Below, piece by piece: positions 22,628 to 28,794 of a stretch of DNA of 30,385 nucleotides. The notes under the pieces are model-generated. The model saw nothing but the letters and a program-made list of their open reading frames with translations, was not told the origin of the DNA and did no database searches. The stretch covers positions 1-30,385 of the IMG/VR virus record IMGVR_UViG_3300020281_000091; one strand, given 5' to 3'. The DNA is from a virus. Each line of letters begins with the position of its first letter. Within the stretch, counting starts at the first letter, position 1. The translations under genes were made by a program, and so were the position numbers.

Positions 22628-23275
22628 ATGTCTTTTATACTCATGGCAGAAGTAATGAAGATAGATGATATTGAAGATCCTCTATCGAAATGGTTACTTA
22701 TGGTGCTAGCTGACTATGCAGATGACACTACAAAAACTTGTTTCCCAAGTTTGTCGACGCTAACCAAACGAAGTCGTATAAAAAATACTACACTCAAGAG
22801 TAGACTTAACTGGTTAGAAGAACACGAATACATTAGTCGAACATCTGGCAATTCACACGCATCAAATATCTATACAATACTTCCCAACCTTGGTCGCTAC
22901 GCGACCTACGTTGGTCGCCAGCCGACCACTAACCTATCAAGTAACCATATAAATAGAAATATATCTAGGGAAAAGAAAGGTTTACTAAACTTAGAATGGA
23001 AACCAGATCAAGATATTCTAGATAAGATAAACAGTAAGTTTGGAGAAATAAATCATGAAGAAGAAACCGATAAGTTTGTCAACTATCATGTCGCAAAAGG
23101 TTCAGTCTTTGCAAAACCAGAGAGAGCTTATTTCAACTGGTGTCGTAACGTCGCTGAGTGGGGAAAGAAAGTCGTTAGCTTTGAAAGTTTTAAAGGGAAT
23201 AAAAAATCCCATACAAATAGACATTCATCTGACTACTTCTCTTCAGTCGTTGACGGACTCAAAAGTGACGATTAA
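22628..23275 (+). CDS. Replication initiator / primosomal protein (helix-turn-helix plus DnaT-like domain)
   Basis: 215 residues in two parts. Residues about 1-80 form a winged helix-turn-helix of the kind seen in phage O-type replication proteins (FPSLSTLTKRSRIKNTTLKS, then RLNWLEEHEYISRT). After a linker (PNLGRYATYVGRQPTTNLSS) comes a DnaT-like domain from about residue 119: LEWKPDQDILDKI, then FVNYHVAKGSVFAKPERAYF and NWCRNVAEW. Such proteins bind the origin and load host helicase. The linker codons are GC-rich and contain the repeat cluster described separately. AAGGAG precedes the ATG. It is the only replication initiator candidate in the window. Confidence 0.75.
   Translation: MSFILMAEVMKIDDIEDPLSKWLLMVLADYADDTTKTCFPSLSTLTKRSRIKNTTLKSRLNWLEEHEYISRTSGNSHASNIYTILPNLGRYATYVGRQPTTNLSSNHINRNISREKKGLLNLEWKPDQDILDKINSKFGEINHEEETDKFVNYHVAKGSVFAKPERAYFNWCRNVAEWGKKVVSFESFKGNKKSHTNRHSSDYFSSVVDGLKSDD
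22890..22928 (+). repeat. GGTCG repeat cluster inside the initiator gene (candidate origin)
   Basis: TTGGTCGC occurs at 22890-22897 and 22911-22918. GCGACC at 22901-22906 and CGACCA at 22923-22928 are inverted copies, so two adjacent hairpins form: 22892-22897/22901-22906 (6 bp, 3-base loop) and 22912-22917/22923-22928 (6 bp, 5-base loop). The stretch is GC-rich within an AT-rich gene and encodes the linker between the two protein domains, the same place where lambda-type initiators carry their origin iterons. Confidence 0.5.
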
Positions 23276-23669
23276 ATTAGGATCTGAACACAAATCACCT
23301 ACACTTGACATTGAAATAGCTGATGAGAGCCATTTTAAAGCCTGTAGAGAGGCTATATTAGATACTTTAGTACCATTGCCCTCGGAAGAAATTAAGAAGG
23401 CTCTAGCCTCAATTTCTACGTTGATGAAAAAACCGTATGGTGAAACTGCTGCTGACCAAAGTGTGAGAATCAAAGCACTAACAAGCCAGCTTTTAGATGT
23501 ACCAGCTGACATAACTTTGTATGCAATGAGAGAGATTGTAGATACAAAAGTTGAGTTTCCAGTTTGGTCTGACTTTGCAAAGATAGTAAACCACAGAAAA
23601 AGAAACAGAGAGTCTATGGTACATCAACTAGATAAATTGTATCATAAAAAACTATTAGGAGTAAAATAA
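23265..23669 (+). CDS. Replication-region protein, unknown function (134 aa)
   Basis: 134 residues if the GTG at 23265 is used, which overlaps the initiator stop by 11 bases; no strong ribosome site is visible, so coupling is assumed and the start is uncertain. The frame is open back to 23055, but that would overlap the initiator by 220 bases. The C-terminal part (LDVPADITLYAMREIVDTKV, then EFPVWSDFAKIVNHRKRNRE) resembles a segment often found in proteins next to phage replication genes: alternating helices with a conserved PxW-type turn. A helicase-loader or primosome role is possible. It ends in a TAATG overlap. Confidence 0.5.
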   Translation: MTIKLGSEHKSPTLDIEIADESHFKACREAILDTLVPLPSEEIKKALASISTLMKKPYGETAADQSVRIKALTSQLLDVPADITLYAMREIVDTKVEFPVWSDFAKIVNHRKRNRESMVHQLDKLYHKKLLGVK

Positions 23670-24310
23670 TGGGTGTTACATTTGAAGGGAAAATTAGGAT
23701 TGTTAGATCACTACCTAATCCTCCAGAATTTCAAGATCAAACTACAGAAGCTAAAGTAGGATTAATTCTTACTAGAAATGAAAGTGTTTATATACATCCA
23801 TCAGATGTTCAAACACATAATTTACAACTGAATGATGTTATTATTGCTAAGTATGGTAAGTCTGGCAGAAGTATACCGTATGGTGTATTAGAAATTTTAG
23901 AAACTGTATGGTCATCTGAAAATGAACAAAAGAAACCATGCAAAAAAGTAGTTAAAAAAGAACCTTCATATGAGCAACTGATTATGAACAAACTTATGAT
24001 AGTACGTTGTATGGAGTTTAAAGATCTATGGGTAAGAGTTACTAGTATAGTGGGTACTAGATTTAGTGATCTTAATGAAGATCAAATGAAAAAATATAAT
24101 GCCGTTCAAGATGCACTCAAAGAAATGTACAGAAAAGGTAAAGTGTTTAAGATCTCTTGCTTTAGAAATAAAGAAGGAGATCAAGATAAAGCATCACATA
24201 CATTCTATGGAAGAACAGATGATCCGTCTGTATTTCAAGACATTTTAAGTATGATTGATCCAGAATATAAGAAGAGAAACAAATACATGATTGGAGATAA
24301 TGATGAATAG
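23669..24310 (+). CDS. Early protein with OB/cold-shock-like N-terminus (213 aa)
   Basis: The N-terminal 75 residues look like a small beta-barrel: GKIRIVRS at the start, then EAKVGLILTRNESVYIHPSD, then NDVIIAKYGKSGRSIPYGVL. This order is like OB-fold or cold-shock-type nucleic-acid-binding domains, though I cannot name a family. A lysine-rich linker (CKKVVKKEP) leads to a helical C-terminal domain with a possible winged helix ending KGKVFKISCFRN. The ATG overlaps the upstream stop (TAATG). Placement between initiator and recombination genes fits a DNA or RNA-binding early protein. Confidence 0.5.
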   Translation: MGVTFEGKIRIVRSLPNPPEFQDQTTEAKVGLILTRNESVYIHPSDVQTHNLQLNDVIIAKYGKSGRSIPYGVLEILETVWSSENEQKKPCKKVVKKEPSYEQLIMNKLMIVRCMEFKDLWVRVTSIVGTRFSDLNEDQMKKYNAVQDALKEMYRKGKVFKISCFRNKEGDQDKASHTFYGRTDDPSVFQDILSMIDPEYKKRNKYMIGDNDE

Positions 24311-24322
24311 GAGTAAAATAAT

Positions 24323-24880
24323 ATGCCATCACCAATAATACCACTTGATTATGTAGCTGAAGTACTCAATGAATCTGGTGAAAGATTCTATATATCAGAA
24401 TATATATGGAACACCAACGGTGGCAAATGTAAGTATCGCAAAGGTGAAGAAACCTATGAAGAAGATGCAAAGAAATTTGTTCATGAAAAATTTTGTAAAT
24501 ATGATTGGTGGCATAACAAACATTCAGATTTATGGACATTTGTTGAAGATACAAATGTAGAAACATTTGAAATAGAATGGAACAAAATAAAGATTGATGT
24601 GAAGATCGAACACTTTGGTTATTGTCTACAGAGAAATGGTGGGTCACATCATCATTGTTATGAGTATCAAGCTAGAGGTAATAAAGTAGAATTTGTAAAA
24701 CAAAAGAATGGTCTTTTCTATGCACAAGATACTATTCCATTACCAACAACAAGCACTGGTTATCGCTCTGGTCATATACTTAGAAGAGATGCTAGTCATT
24801 ATATCAAAGCCAAAGAACTAAAAGAATATATACTTAGTGAACTTGGAGAACCACCAGCACAAGGAGATTTATTTGCATGA
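24323..24880 (+). CDS. Early protein, unknown function (185 aa)
   Basis: 185 residues with many aromatic residues, notably YDWWHNKHSDLWTF and a GGSHHHCYEYQARG cluster of histidines that could bind metal. The C-terminus ends GEPPAQGDLFA, a short flexible tail. GGAG lies about 10 bases before the ATG. Not recognised. It overlaps the next gene by 4 bases (ATGA). Confidence 0.5.
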   Translation: MPSPIIPLDYVAEVLNESGERFYISEYIWNTNGGKCKYRKGEETYEEDAKKFVHEKFCKYDWWHNKHSDLWTFVEDTNVETFEIEWNKIKIDVKIEHFGYCLQRNGGSHHHCYEYQARGNKVEFVKQKNGLFYAQDTIPLPTTSTGYRSGHILRRDASHYIKAKELKEYILSELGEPPAQGDLFA

Positions 24881-25077
24881 ATAAGATTGTTTTATATAGC
24901 TTGCTTACTGTTATGCATTTTGATAGCGCAGAAGAATGTCAACTGTGGTCTGACAAAATCTATGGCAAAGGATATAAATGTCATGTAACATATAAGTATG
25001 AAGAATTTTATTTAGAGAAACTACCATTGCAAAGACCGAGGACAGAGTATTATGGATATAAAAAAGTACAGCCATAG
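24877..25077 (+). CDS. Small early protein, unknown function (66 aa)
   Basis: MNKIVLYSLLTVMHFDSAEE, then a compact sequence rich in Tyr, Lys and Glu with Cys (CQLWSDKIYGKGYKCHVTYK). The pattern of alternating beta and helix with a D-S-A-E-E-C helix start resembles small ferredoxin-like folds, but no family is recognised. Coupled by ATGA to the previous gene and overlaps the following gene by 26 bases. Confidence 0.45.
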   Translation: MNKIVLYSLLTVMHFDSAEECQLWSDKIYGKGYKCHVTYKYEEFYLEKLPLQRPRTEYYGYKKVQP

Positions 25078-25237
25078 AATAAAAGTATTTCATGATAGAT
25101 GGTTAAAGAAACCAAAAGAAGTGGAGATCACATTACCATATGTACCACAAGAGTTTACAAGACCAGATGAAGTAGTTGAATCATTCCATATTGATTGGGA
25201 AGATGAAAAGAAAAAGGGCAACAAAAAGTTGCCCTAG
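25052..25237 (+). CDS. Small basic early protein, unknown function (61 aa)
   Basis: MDIKKYSHRIKVFHDRWLKK, then PKEVEITLPYVPQEFTRPDE. The last codons (KKKGNKKLP) overlap a perfect hairpin at 25216-25234. The ATG has GAGGACAGAG some distance upstream and overlaps the previous gene. No family recognised; a real gene is likely because it fills the operon to the terminator-like hairpin. Confidence 0.4.
   Translation: MDIKKYSHRIKVFHDRWLKKPKEVEITLPYVPQEFTRPDEVVESFHIDWEDEKKKGNKKLP
25216..25234. terminator. Hairpin at the end of the first early gene block
   Basis: GGGCAAC (25216-25222), loop AAAAA, GTTGCCC (25228-25234), a perfect 7-bp stem. On the plus strand it is followed by TAGTTAAAC, a poor U-tract; on the minus strand it is followed by TTTTTCTTTTC, a good one. 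It therefore reads better as a terminator of antisense transcription, or as a weak bidirectional one. Confidence 0.55.
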
Positions 25238-25284
25238 TTAAACAGGCAGGATATGGAGAATATCACTTATGTATCCTGTTGAAC
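25237..25284 (+). promoter_or_regulatory. Long imperfect hairpin upstream of the recombination operon
   Basis: 25237-25253 pairs with 25272-25284: 12 of 13 pairs with a 4-base bulge and an 18-base loop. It lies between the terminator-like hairpin and the promoter of the YqaJ gene. It may help end read-through or act as a protein site; no U-tract follows. Confidence 0.4.
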
Positions 25285-25296
25285 AGTAATAAACTA

Positions 25297-25325
25297 TTTA
25301 CTTTTTTAGGTCAATAGTATATAAG
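25297..25325 (+). promoter_or_regulatory. Promoter of the recombination operon (copy A of the repeated module)
   Basis: TTTACT (25297-25302), 17 bases, TATAAG (25320-25325). This is the best sigma-70-like pair in the early region. The module continues to GAAAGAGAGG (25334-25343), the ribosome site of the YqaJ gene, and aligns with 20796-20847. The predicted start of RNA near 25332 leaves a very short leader. Confidence 0.55.
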
Positions 25326-25349
25326 AACATTATGAAAGAGAGGTGTTCC

Positions 25350-26123
25350 ATGAACAATAGAATAGGTTTTATCGGTGGCTCAGATGCTGTTCGTATTATG
25401 AATGGTGATTGGGTTAAACTATGGTCAATCAAAACTGGCAGAGAAGAGCCAGAAGATTTATCAGATAATTTTACAGTACAATCTGGTATTCACAATGAAA
25501 AATTTATATTGCATTGGTTTGAAAAGATACACAAAGAATCACTTGTAGATCATCAGAAAACATATGAGATGAACTGGAGTGGTGTTCCACTAAAGGGGAC
25601 AATCGACGCCGCCACCCAAAGCAGGGCGGCGATTGTCGAAGCAAAAGAAACCTATGAATACAATAAGATGGAAGATCAGCTGGCTAGATATATGCCACAG
25701 TTGCAATTCTATATGATGATTAGCAATACACCTAGTTGTTACTTTGCTAATAAGTTTGGTAATCGTAGATGGGAATGTGTCCATGTAGCTAAGAACGGTG
25801 ACTATCTTGATGCAATGAAGAACAGATTGTTTCAGTTTTGGCAGCATGTATTATCTGATACTGCCCCCCCTAATCCTGACCAGGTTGAAGTTGATACTGA
25901 CAAAGTATTAATCAATCAAATGGTCAAAAGAAATGCTAATCAAAATAATTATTTTACAAGTCTTGTTGATACTTACTTCTCAACGGCAACTCAACATTCA
26001 CAACACGAAGAAACAAAGAAAGAATTGAAGAGTCTTGTGGCACCAAATGAAAGAGAACTGTATTCAGATAGACTTACATTGCGTAGAGATAAGCGTGGTT
26101 CAATAAGAATTGTTATTCATTAA
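25350..26123 (+). CDS. YqaJ-like recombination exonuclease
   Basis: 257 residues. The N-terminus IGFIGGSDAVRIMNGDWVKL is the usual opening of YqaJ/lambda-exonuclease-type nucleases (GxSD, then L-x-x-x-K-x-G). The catalytic PD-(D/E)XK residues are Asp86 in GTIDAA and Glu97-x-Lys99 in AIVEAKET, followed by QLQFYMMIS. It would resect double-strand ends for the Erf-like annealing protein downstream. I chose the ATG at 25350 since GAAAGAGAGG is six bases before it; an ATG at 25332 coincides with the likely RNA start. The codons between Asp86 and Glu97 are unusually GC-rich and form a hairpin. Its stop is 10 bases before the next start. Confidence 0.85.
   Translation: MNNRIGFIGGSDAVRIMNGDWVKLWSIKTGREEPEDLSDNFTVQSGIHNEKFILHWFEKIHKESLVDHQKTYEMNWSGVPLKGTIDAATQSRAAIVEAKETYEYNKMEDQLARYMPQLQFYMMISNTPSCYFANKFGNRRWECVHVAKNGDYLDAMKNRLFQFWQHVLSDTAPPNPDQVEVDTDKVLINQMVKRNANQNNYFTSLVDTYFSTATQHSQHEETKKELKSLVAPNERELYSDRLTLRRDKRGSIRIVIH
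25598..25637 (+). other. GC-rich hairpin across the YqaJ active-site codons
   Basis: GACAATCG (25598-25605) pairs with 25630-25637, and CCGCC (25609-25613) with 25625-25629; a 3-base bulge separates the two helices, 13 pairs in total. Codons here (GCC GCC ACC CAA AGC AGG GCG GCG) differ sharply from the AT-ending codons of the rest of the gene. Confidence 0.6.
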
Positions 26124-26133
26124 GGAGAGAGAA

Positions 26134-26553
26134 ATGGAAGATAAAATATATCAAGCACTAGCCAAAGCTAGAAAAACATTCAAGCCACTCAAGCAAAGTG
26201 GCAAAGCACAATTTGGTAAGTTTCACACACTTAAAGATATTATGGATGCAGTAGGTAAATCATTAGAAGATAATAATTTGTTGGTTATATTTCATTTAAA
26301 TCATGAAACAAAAGATGTAGCTATTCCAGTAGATACATTAACTTGTAGACTTACTCATGTTGATACAAATACATCAATATCTTCTACAGTTAAACTAGAT
26401 AATAACAACAAAGGTCCACAAGGAACTGGTGGTGCTATTACTTACATGAGAAGATATACACTACAAGCATTACTAAACCTAATGCCAGATGATGCCACAG
26501 AAGATGATGGTGATTGGGTATCAACTGGCAAAAAACCAAACAGACCATTTTAA
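26134..26553 (+). CDS. erf: Erf-family single-strand annealing protein
   Basis: 139 residues, shorter than P22 Erf (about 200) but with the core motif intact: GPQGTGGAITYMRRYTLQAL, then LNLMPDDATEDDGDW. The N-terminal part contains FHTLKDIMDAVGKSLEDNNL, also typical. It anneals complementary single strands produced by the YqaJ-like exonuclease, supporting recombination and genome circularisation or concatemer formation. The ATG at 26134 is preceded by GGAGAGAG. The family's C-terminal extension is missing, with only a short basic tail (GKKPNRPF). Confidence 0.85.
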   Translation: MEDKIYQALAKARKTFKPLKQSGKAQFGKFHTLKDIMDAVGKSLEDNNLLVIFHLNHETKDVAIPVDTLTCRLTHVDTNTSISSTVKLDNNNKGPQGTGGAITYMRRYTLQALLNLMPDDATEDDGDWVSTGKKPNRPF

Positions 26554-26565
26554 AAAGGAGTGATA

Positions 26566-26979
26566 ATGGCAGAAGAATACGATAATAAAAACAATGGAGC
26601 AGTGTTTCAACCTTTTCCAAACAATGATTTTATATTGGAGGGAAAACTTGACATTGATGGTAGTGAACATAAACTGGTAGTGATTCGAAGTACAACCAAA
26701 GGTGGCAAGGTTATGTTAAAATGTTACACAGAATTATGTGCAATGTTTGAGAATGATAACCTCAAAAGTGGATCACCAGATTACACTGGTAATTGTCATG
26801 AGAGATTTGAAATTAATACTGGAACCAAACTGCGTTTAGCTGCTTGGAAAAAACAACACAGTGGTAATAAAAATTATCTCAGCCTGCAAGTTTCTGAGAA
26901 TCAGAAACAGAATAACGACCAATCAAAAAAGGAAAGTACTCCCTCAACTCCTTTGCTTGATGACGAGATTCCGTTCTAA
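26566..26979 (+). CDS. SSB-like protein with a bacterial-type SSB C-terminal tip
   Basis: 137 residues. The central part (PDYTGNCHERFEINTGTKLR, then LAAWKKQHSGNKNYLSLQVS) recalls DUF736-like proteins (PDY...AAWKK...YLS), a small beta-rich fold. A flexible Gln/Asn/Ser/Pro linker leads to LDDEIPF at the very C-terminus, the same acidic tip that bacterial single-strand-binding proteins use to dock exonuclease I, RecO, PriA and other partners. I chose the ATG at 26566 with GGAG five bases upstream; a GTG two codons earlier is possible. Following exonuclease and annealing protein, a phage SSB role is the best guess. Confidence 0.65.
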   Translation: MAEEYDNKNNGAVFQPFPNNDFILEGKLDIDGSEHKLVVIRSTTKGGKVMLKCYTELCAMFENDNLKSGSPDYTGNCHERFEINTGTKLRLAAWKKQHSGNKNYLSLQVSENQKQNNDQSKKESTPSTPLLDDEIPF

Positions 26980-27058
26980 GAGAGTCTATCCTCTCTTTCA
27001 TAATAGATAGACTCAAGGGGAGTGCTGGACTACACCCTTCTAGCACTCCTTCTTTTAC
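26978..27058 (+). terminator. Tandem alternative hairpins after the SSB-like gene, ending in an intrinsic terminator
   Basis: AAGAGAG (26978-26984) pairs with CTCTCTT (26991-26997). The overlapping GAGTCTATC (26982-26990) can instead pair with GATAGACTC (27006-27014); the two cannot coexist. Further on 27019-27029 pairs with 27039-27049 (11 pairs, one G-U, 9-base loop) and is followed by TTCTTTTA, a good intrinsic terminator. A gene follows on the same strand, so read-through or an attenuation switch is implied. Confidence 0.65.
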
Positions 27059-27070
27059 AAGGAGAAACAG

Positions 27071-27403
27071 ATGAATAGATCACAATTCCTAAGAGAAGTA
27101 GGTGACACACTCACAACAAGACAACACACCTATGGACATCCAAGCGAAAACCTAAGATCAATAGCTAAATGCTGGTCAGAGTTTAAAGATGAAAAGTTTA
27201 ATTATCTTGATGTTTGTATTATGATGATACTTACAAAAGCTATTAGATTAAAAGAAGATCCTTTGCATATGGATTCTTATAAAGATATAGCTGGTTATGC
27301 TGCCTTAGCAGCAGAACTTATAAGTACATTAGTTCGAAATGGGGACCATCAAGAAATGGACGACGACCTTGAGAACGACGAAGATCAATGTACGCGTTCA
27401 TAG
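27071..27403 (+). CDS. DUF6378-like protein
   Basis: 110 residues. The order VGDTLTTRQHTYGHPSENLR, then SIAKCWSEF, then DVCIMMILTKAIRLKEDPLH and DSYKDIAGYAALAAEL matches the phage DUF6378 pattern (R-x-x-x-YG-x-P-x-x-N, W, K-x-x-R, D-x-x-DIAGY), which looks like an all-alpha NTP-pyrophosphohydrolase-like helical bundle; function is not established. GGAG precedes the ATG. The last 28 codons overlap the 3' end of the convergent endolysin gene, and that tail (QEMDDDLENDEDQ) is not part of the family core. It follows the terminator-like hairpin. Confidence 0.75.
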   Translation: MNRSQFLREVGDTLTTRQHTYGHPSENLRSIAKCWSEFKDEKFNYLDVCIMMILTKAIRLKEDPLHMDSYKDIAGYAALAAELISTLVRNGDHQEMDDDLENDEDQCTRS

Positions 27404-27788
27404 CATCTTCAGCAGTGCCTGTATAACTAGTAATACTACCTTCACTCCAAGCTGCACCCCATTTGATTGGGATGTTACCTAATTGTTTTGATGCATCTTT
27501 CATAGCATCACAAAGATCATCATAGACATTCAATTCCCAACATGGACCATTGATATAAGCCATCAGATCTACTGCATGAGAGTATCCATCTTTCTGAACA
27601 AGATGATAGCTTTTGTGTGTTTTTGATCTACCAGCTTTAACTAAAGCTTCTTGTTCTTCTTTGGTACGTTTACCAAATGTCACTCCAAAATCTACCTTAG
27701 TTAATGTTATAGCAAGCTTAACAACATCAACTAACTCTGGATGCACACCTTCTAATTTACTTAAACTTCTATCTGATAATTTATACAT
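27318..27788 (-). CDS. Endolysin, M15-type L-alanyl-D-glutamate/D-Ala peptidase
   Basis: 156 residues. Zinc ligands are visible as His62 and Asp74 (KSYHLVQKDGYSHAVDL) and His150 in FLDGPHFEL. Family elements GVTFGKRTKEEQEALVKAGR and IKWGAAWSEG are present. Compared with the T5-type SxHxxGxAxD motif there is a short insertion between His62 and Asp74. It would cut peptide bridges of the host cell wall. There is no signal peptide, so export depends on the holin candidates upstream. The start has AGGAG six bases away. The 3' end overlaps the DUF6378-like gene tail to tail by 86 bases. Confidence 0.85.
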   Translation of the reverse strand: MYKLSDRSLSKLEGVHPELVDVVKLAITLTKVDFGVTFGKRTKEEQEALVKAGRSKTHKSYHLVQKDGYSHAVDLMAYINGPCWELNVYDDLCDAMKDASKQLGNIPIKWGAAWSEGSITSYTGTAEDAMNAYIDLRRSQGRRPFLDGPHFELMYL

Positions 27789-27796
27789 TTGATCTC

Positions 27797-28438
27797 CTAA
27801 AATTTATATTTAACATCAACACCACGAATCAAAGTGCCTCTTGGATTTAAACTAAATTTAGGTGTAATACTAAATCCAGTTCTTGTTTTTCTAAAAGCAG
27901 ATAGTAACAATGGTAATTGATTACCACTATCTGCTAGAATAGGTGAGCTAGTATAAGTGTTAAACTCTTCAAACTCTTTGTCAGTAAGACCACCTAAAGG
28001 TATTGGTTCTTCTTCTATAGGTATAATAGTAGGTGTATCTAAATATCCAAAAGAAGAACTTTCATATTGTGGTTGAGTATTAGTAGTTACATTACTTATT
28101 ACTGGTGATGATTCTTCTTTTTTTTCTACAGGAATACCACTACCACCTTGACCTGTACCAGTTCCTTCTGGATTTTTGTAATACTTATCCCCTACTGTAC
28201 CGGGTGATTTAGTTCGATAAGTATCTTCTTGCTCTCTAAACTCTTCTTTTTGTTTAGCAGTTACTTTAGGTTTATCATCTTTAGTCGTACCATCTGGTCT
28301 TACTTTGGGTCCAGCAGTCCCAATAGATGTAGTCAGACTTTTTTTTTCTTTCTCTCTAAAGTTTTCTTTTTTATAATCTTTGACAGTTTTTTTATACTGC
28401 CTCATCTTTGCTTCTTTTTTTTCACCTGGATCAGGCAT
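27797..28438 (-). CDS. Low-complexity protein with beta-rich C-terminus, unknown
   Basis: 213 residues. Residues 1-110 are highly charged and rich in Lys, Glu, Thr and Gly (KKEAKMRQYKKTVKDYKKEN), probably disordered. The last 40 residues alternate hydrophobic and polar (TGFSITPKFSLNPRGTLIRG, then VDVKYKF) and end in Phe, like the closing strand of an outer-membrane barrel, though one or two strands cannot make a barrel. No family recognised. Its ATG overlaps the holin stop (TAATG), and it ends 8 bases before the endolysin gene, so it belongs to the lysis block by position. Confidence 0.5.
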   Translation of the reverse strand: MPDPGEKKEAKMRQYKKTVKDYKKENFREKEKKSLTTSIGTAGPKVRPDGTTKDDKPKVTAKQKEEFREQEDTYRTKSPGTVGDKYYKNPEGTGTGQGGSGIPVEKKEESSPVISNVTTNTQPQYESSSFGYLDTPTIIPIEEEPIPLGGLTDKEFEEFNTYTSSPILADSGNQLPLLLSAFRKTRTGFSITPKFSLNPRGTLIRGVDVKYKF

Positions 28439-28794
28439 TATTTCTTACCTCCAAAAAATTTAGTTGCTGATCTTATACCAAATGATGCAGCAATCACCAC
28501 ACCAAAACTATATGTATACCAAGCTGGAGCTTGTTCCAATGCTTGGAATCCAGCAAATGCCATCTGTCTTGTGTCATCATTAATAAAACAAAGAAGGAAT
28601 GGTATGGATAATAATATAGTAATCCACTCATCTTTCCAGCTAGATTGTGTAGCTTTGATAGCTTCTAAATCCCAGTCAATCTCACCAGTCAGTTGTTTCT
28701 TTTGTATTTCTGCTTTTACTTTTTGAGTTTGCACTTTGCCATCTACATAACTAGATGCCAATGAGCCTAAAGATTTAACGATTGTTAGTATCAT
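28438..28794 (-). CDS. Holin, 3TM (gene-transfer-release type) candidate
   Basis: 118 residues. An amphipathic N-terminal half (KVQTQKVKAEIQKKQLTGEI) is followed by SSWKDEWITILLSIPFLLCF, the motif I associate with the GTA-type holin family, and a second hydrophobic segment WYTYSFGVVIAASFGI. The N-terminus may add a third segment (ILTIVKSLGSLAS). It would form membrane lesions that release the endolysin. GGAG lies about 10 bases before the ATG; it overlaps the upstream two-TM gene by 20 bases. Confidence 0.7.
   Translation of the reverse strand: MILTIVKSLGSLASSYVDGKVQTQKVKAEIQKKQLTGEIDWDLEAIKATQSSWKDEWITILLSIPFLLCFINDDTRQMAFAGFQALEQAPAWYTYSFGVVIAASFGIRSATKFFGGKK

Noticed and set aside
22890-22928. 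CRISPR-like or terminator interpretation of the GGTCG hairpins
   Set aside because: Only two short hairpins, no spacers and no U-tract, and they lie within coding sequence.
23055-23264. N-terminal extension of the gene ending at 23669
   Set aside because: It would overlap the initiator gene's conserved DnaT-like region by 220 bases; the extension reads as an out-of-frame shadow.
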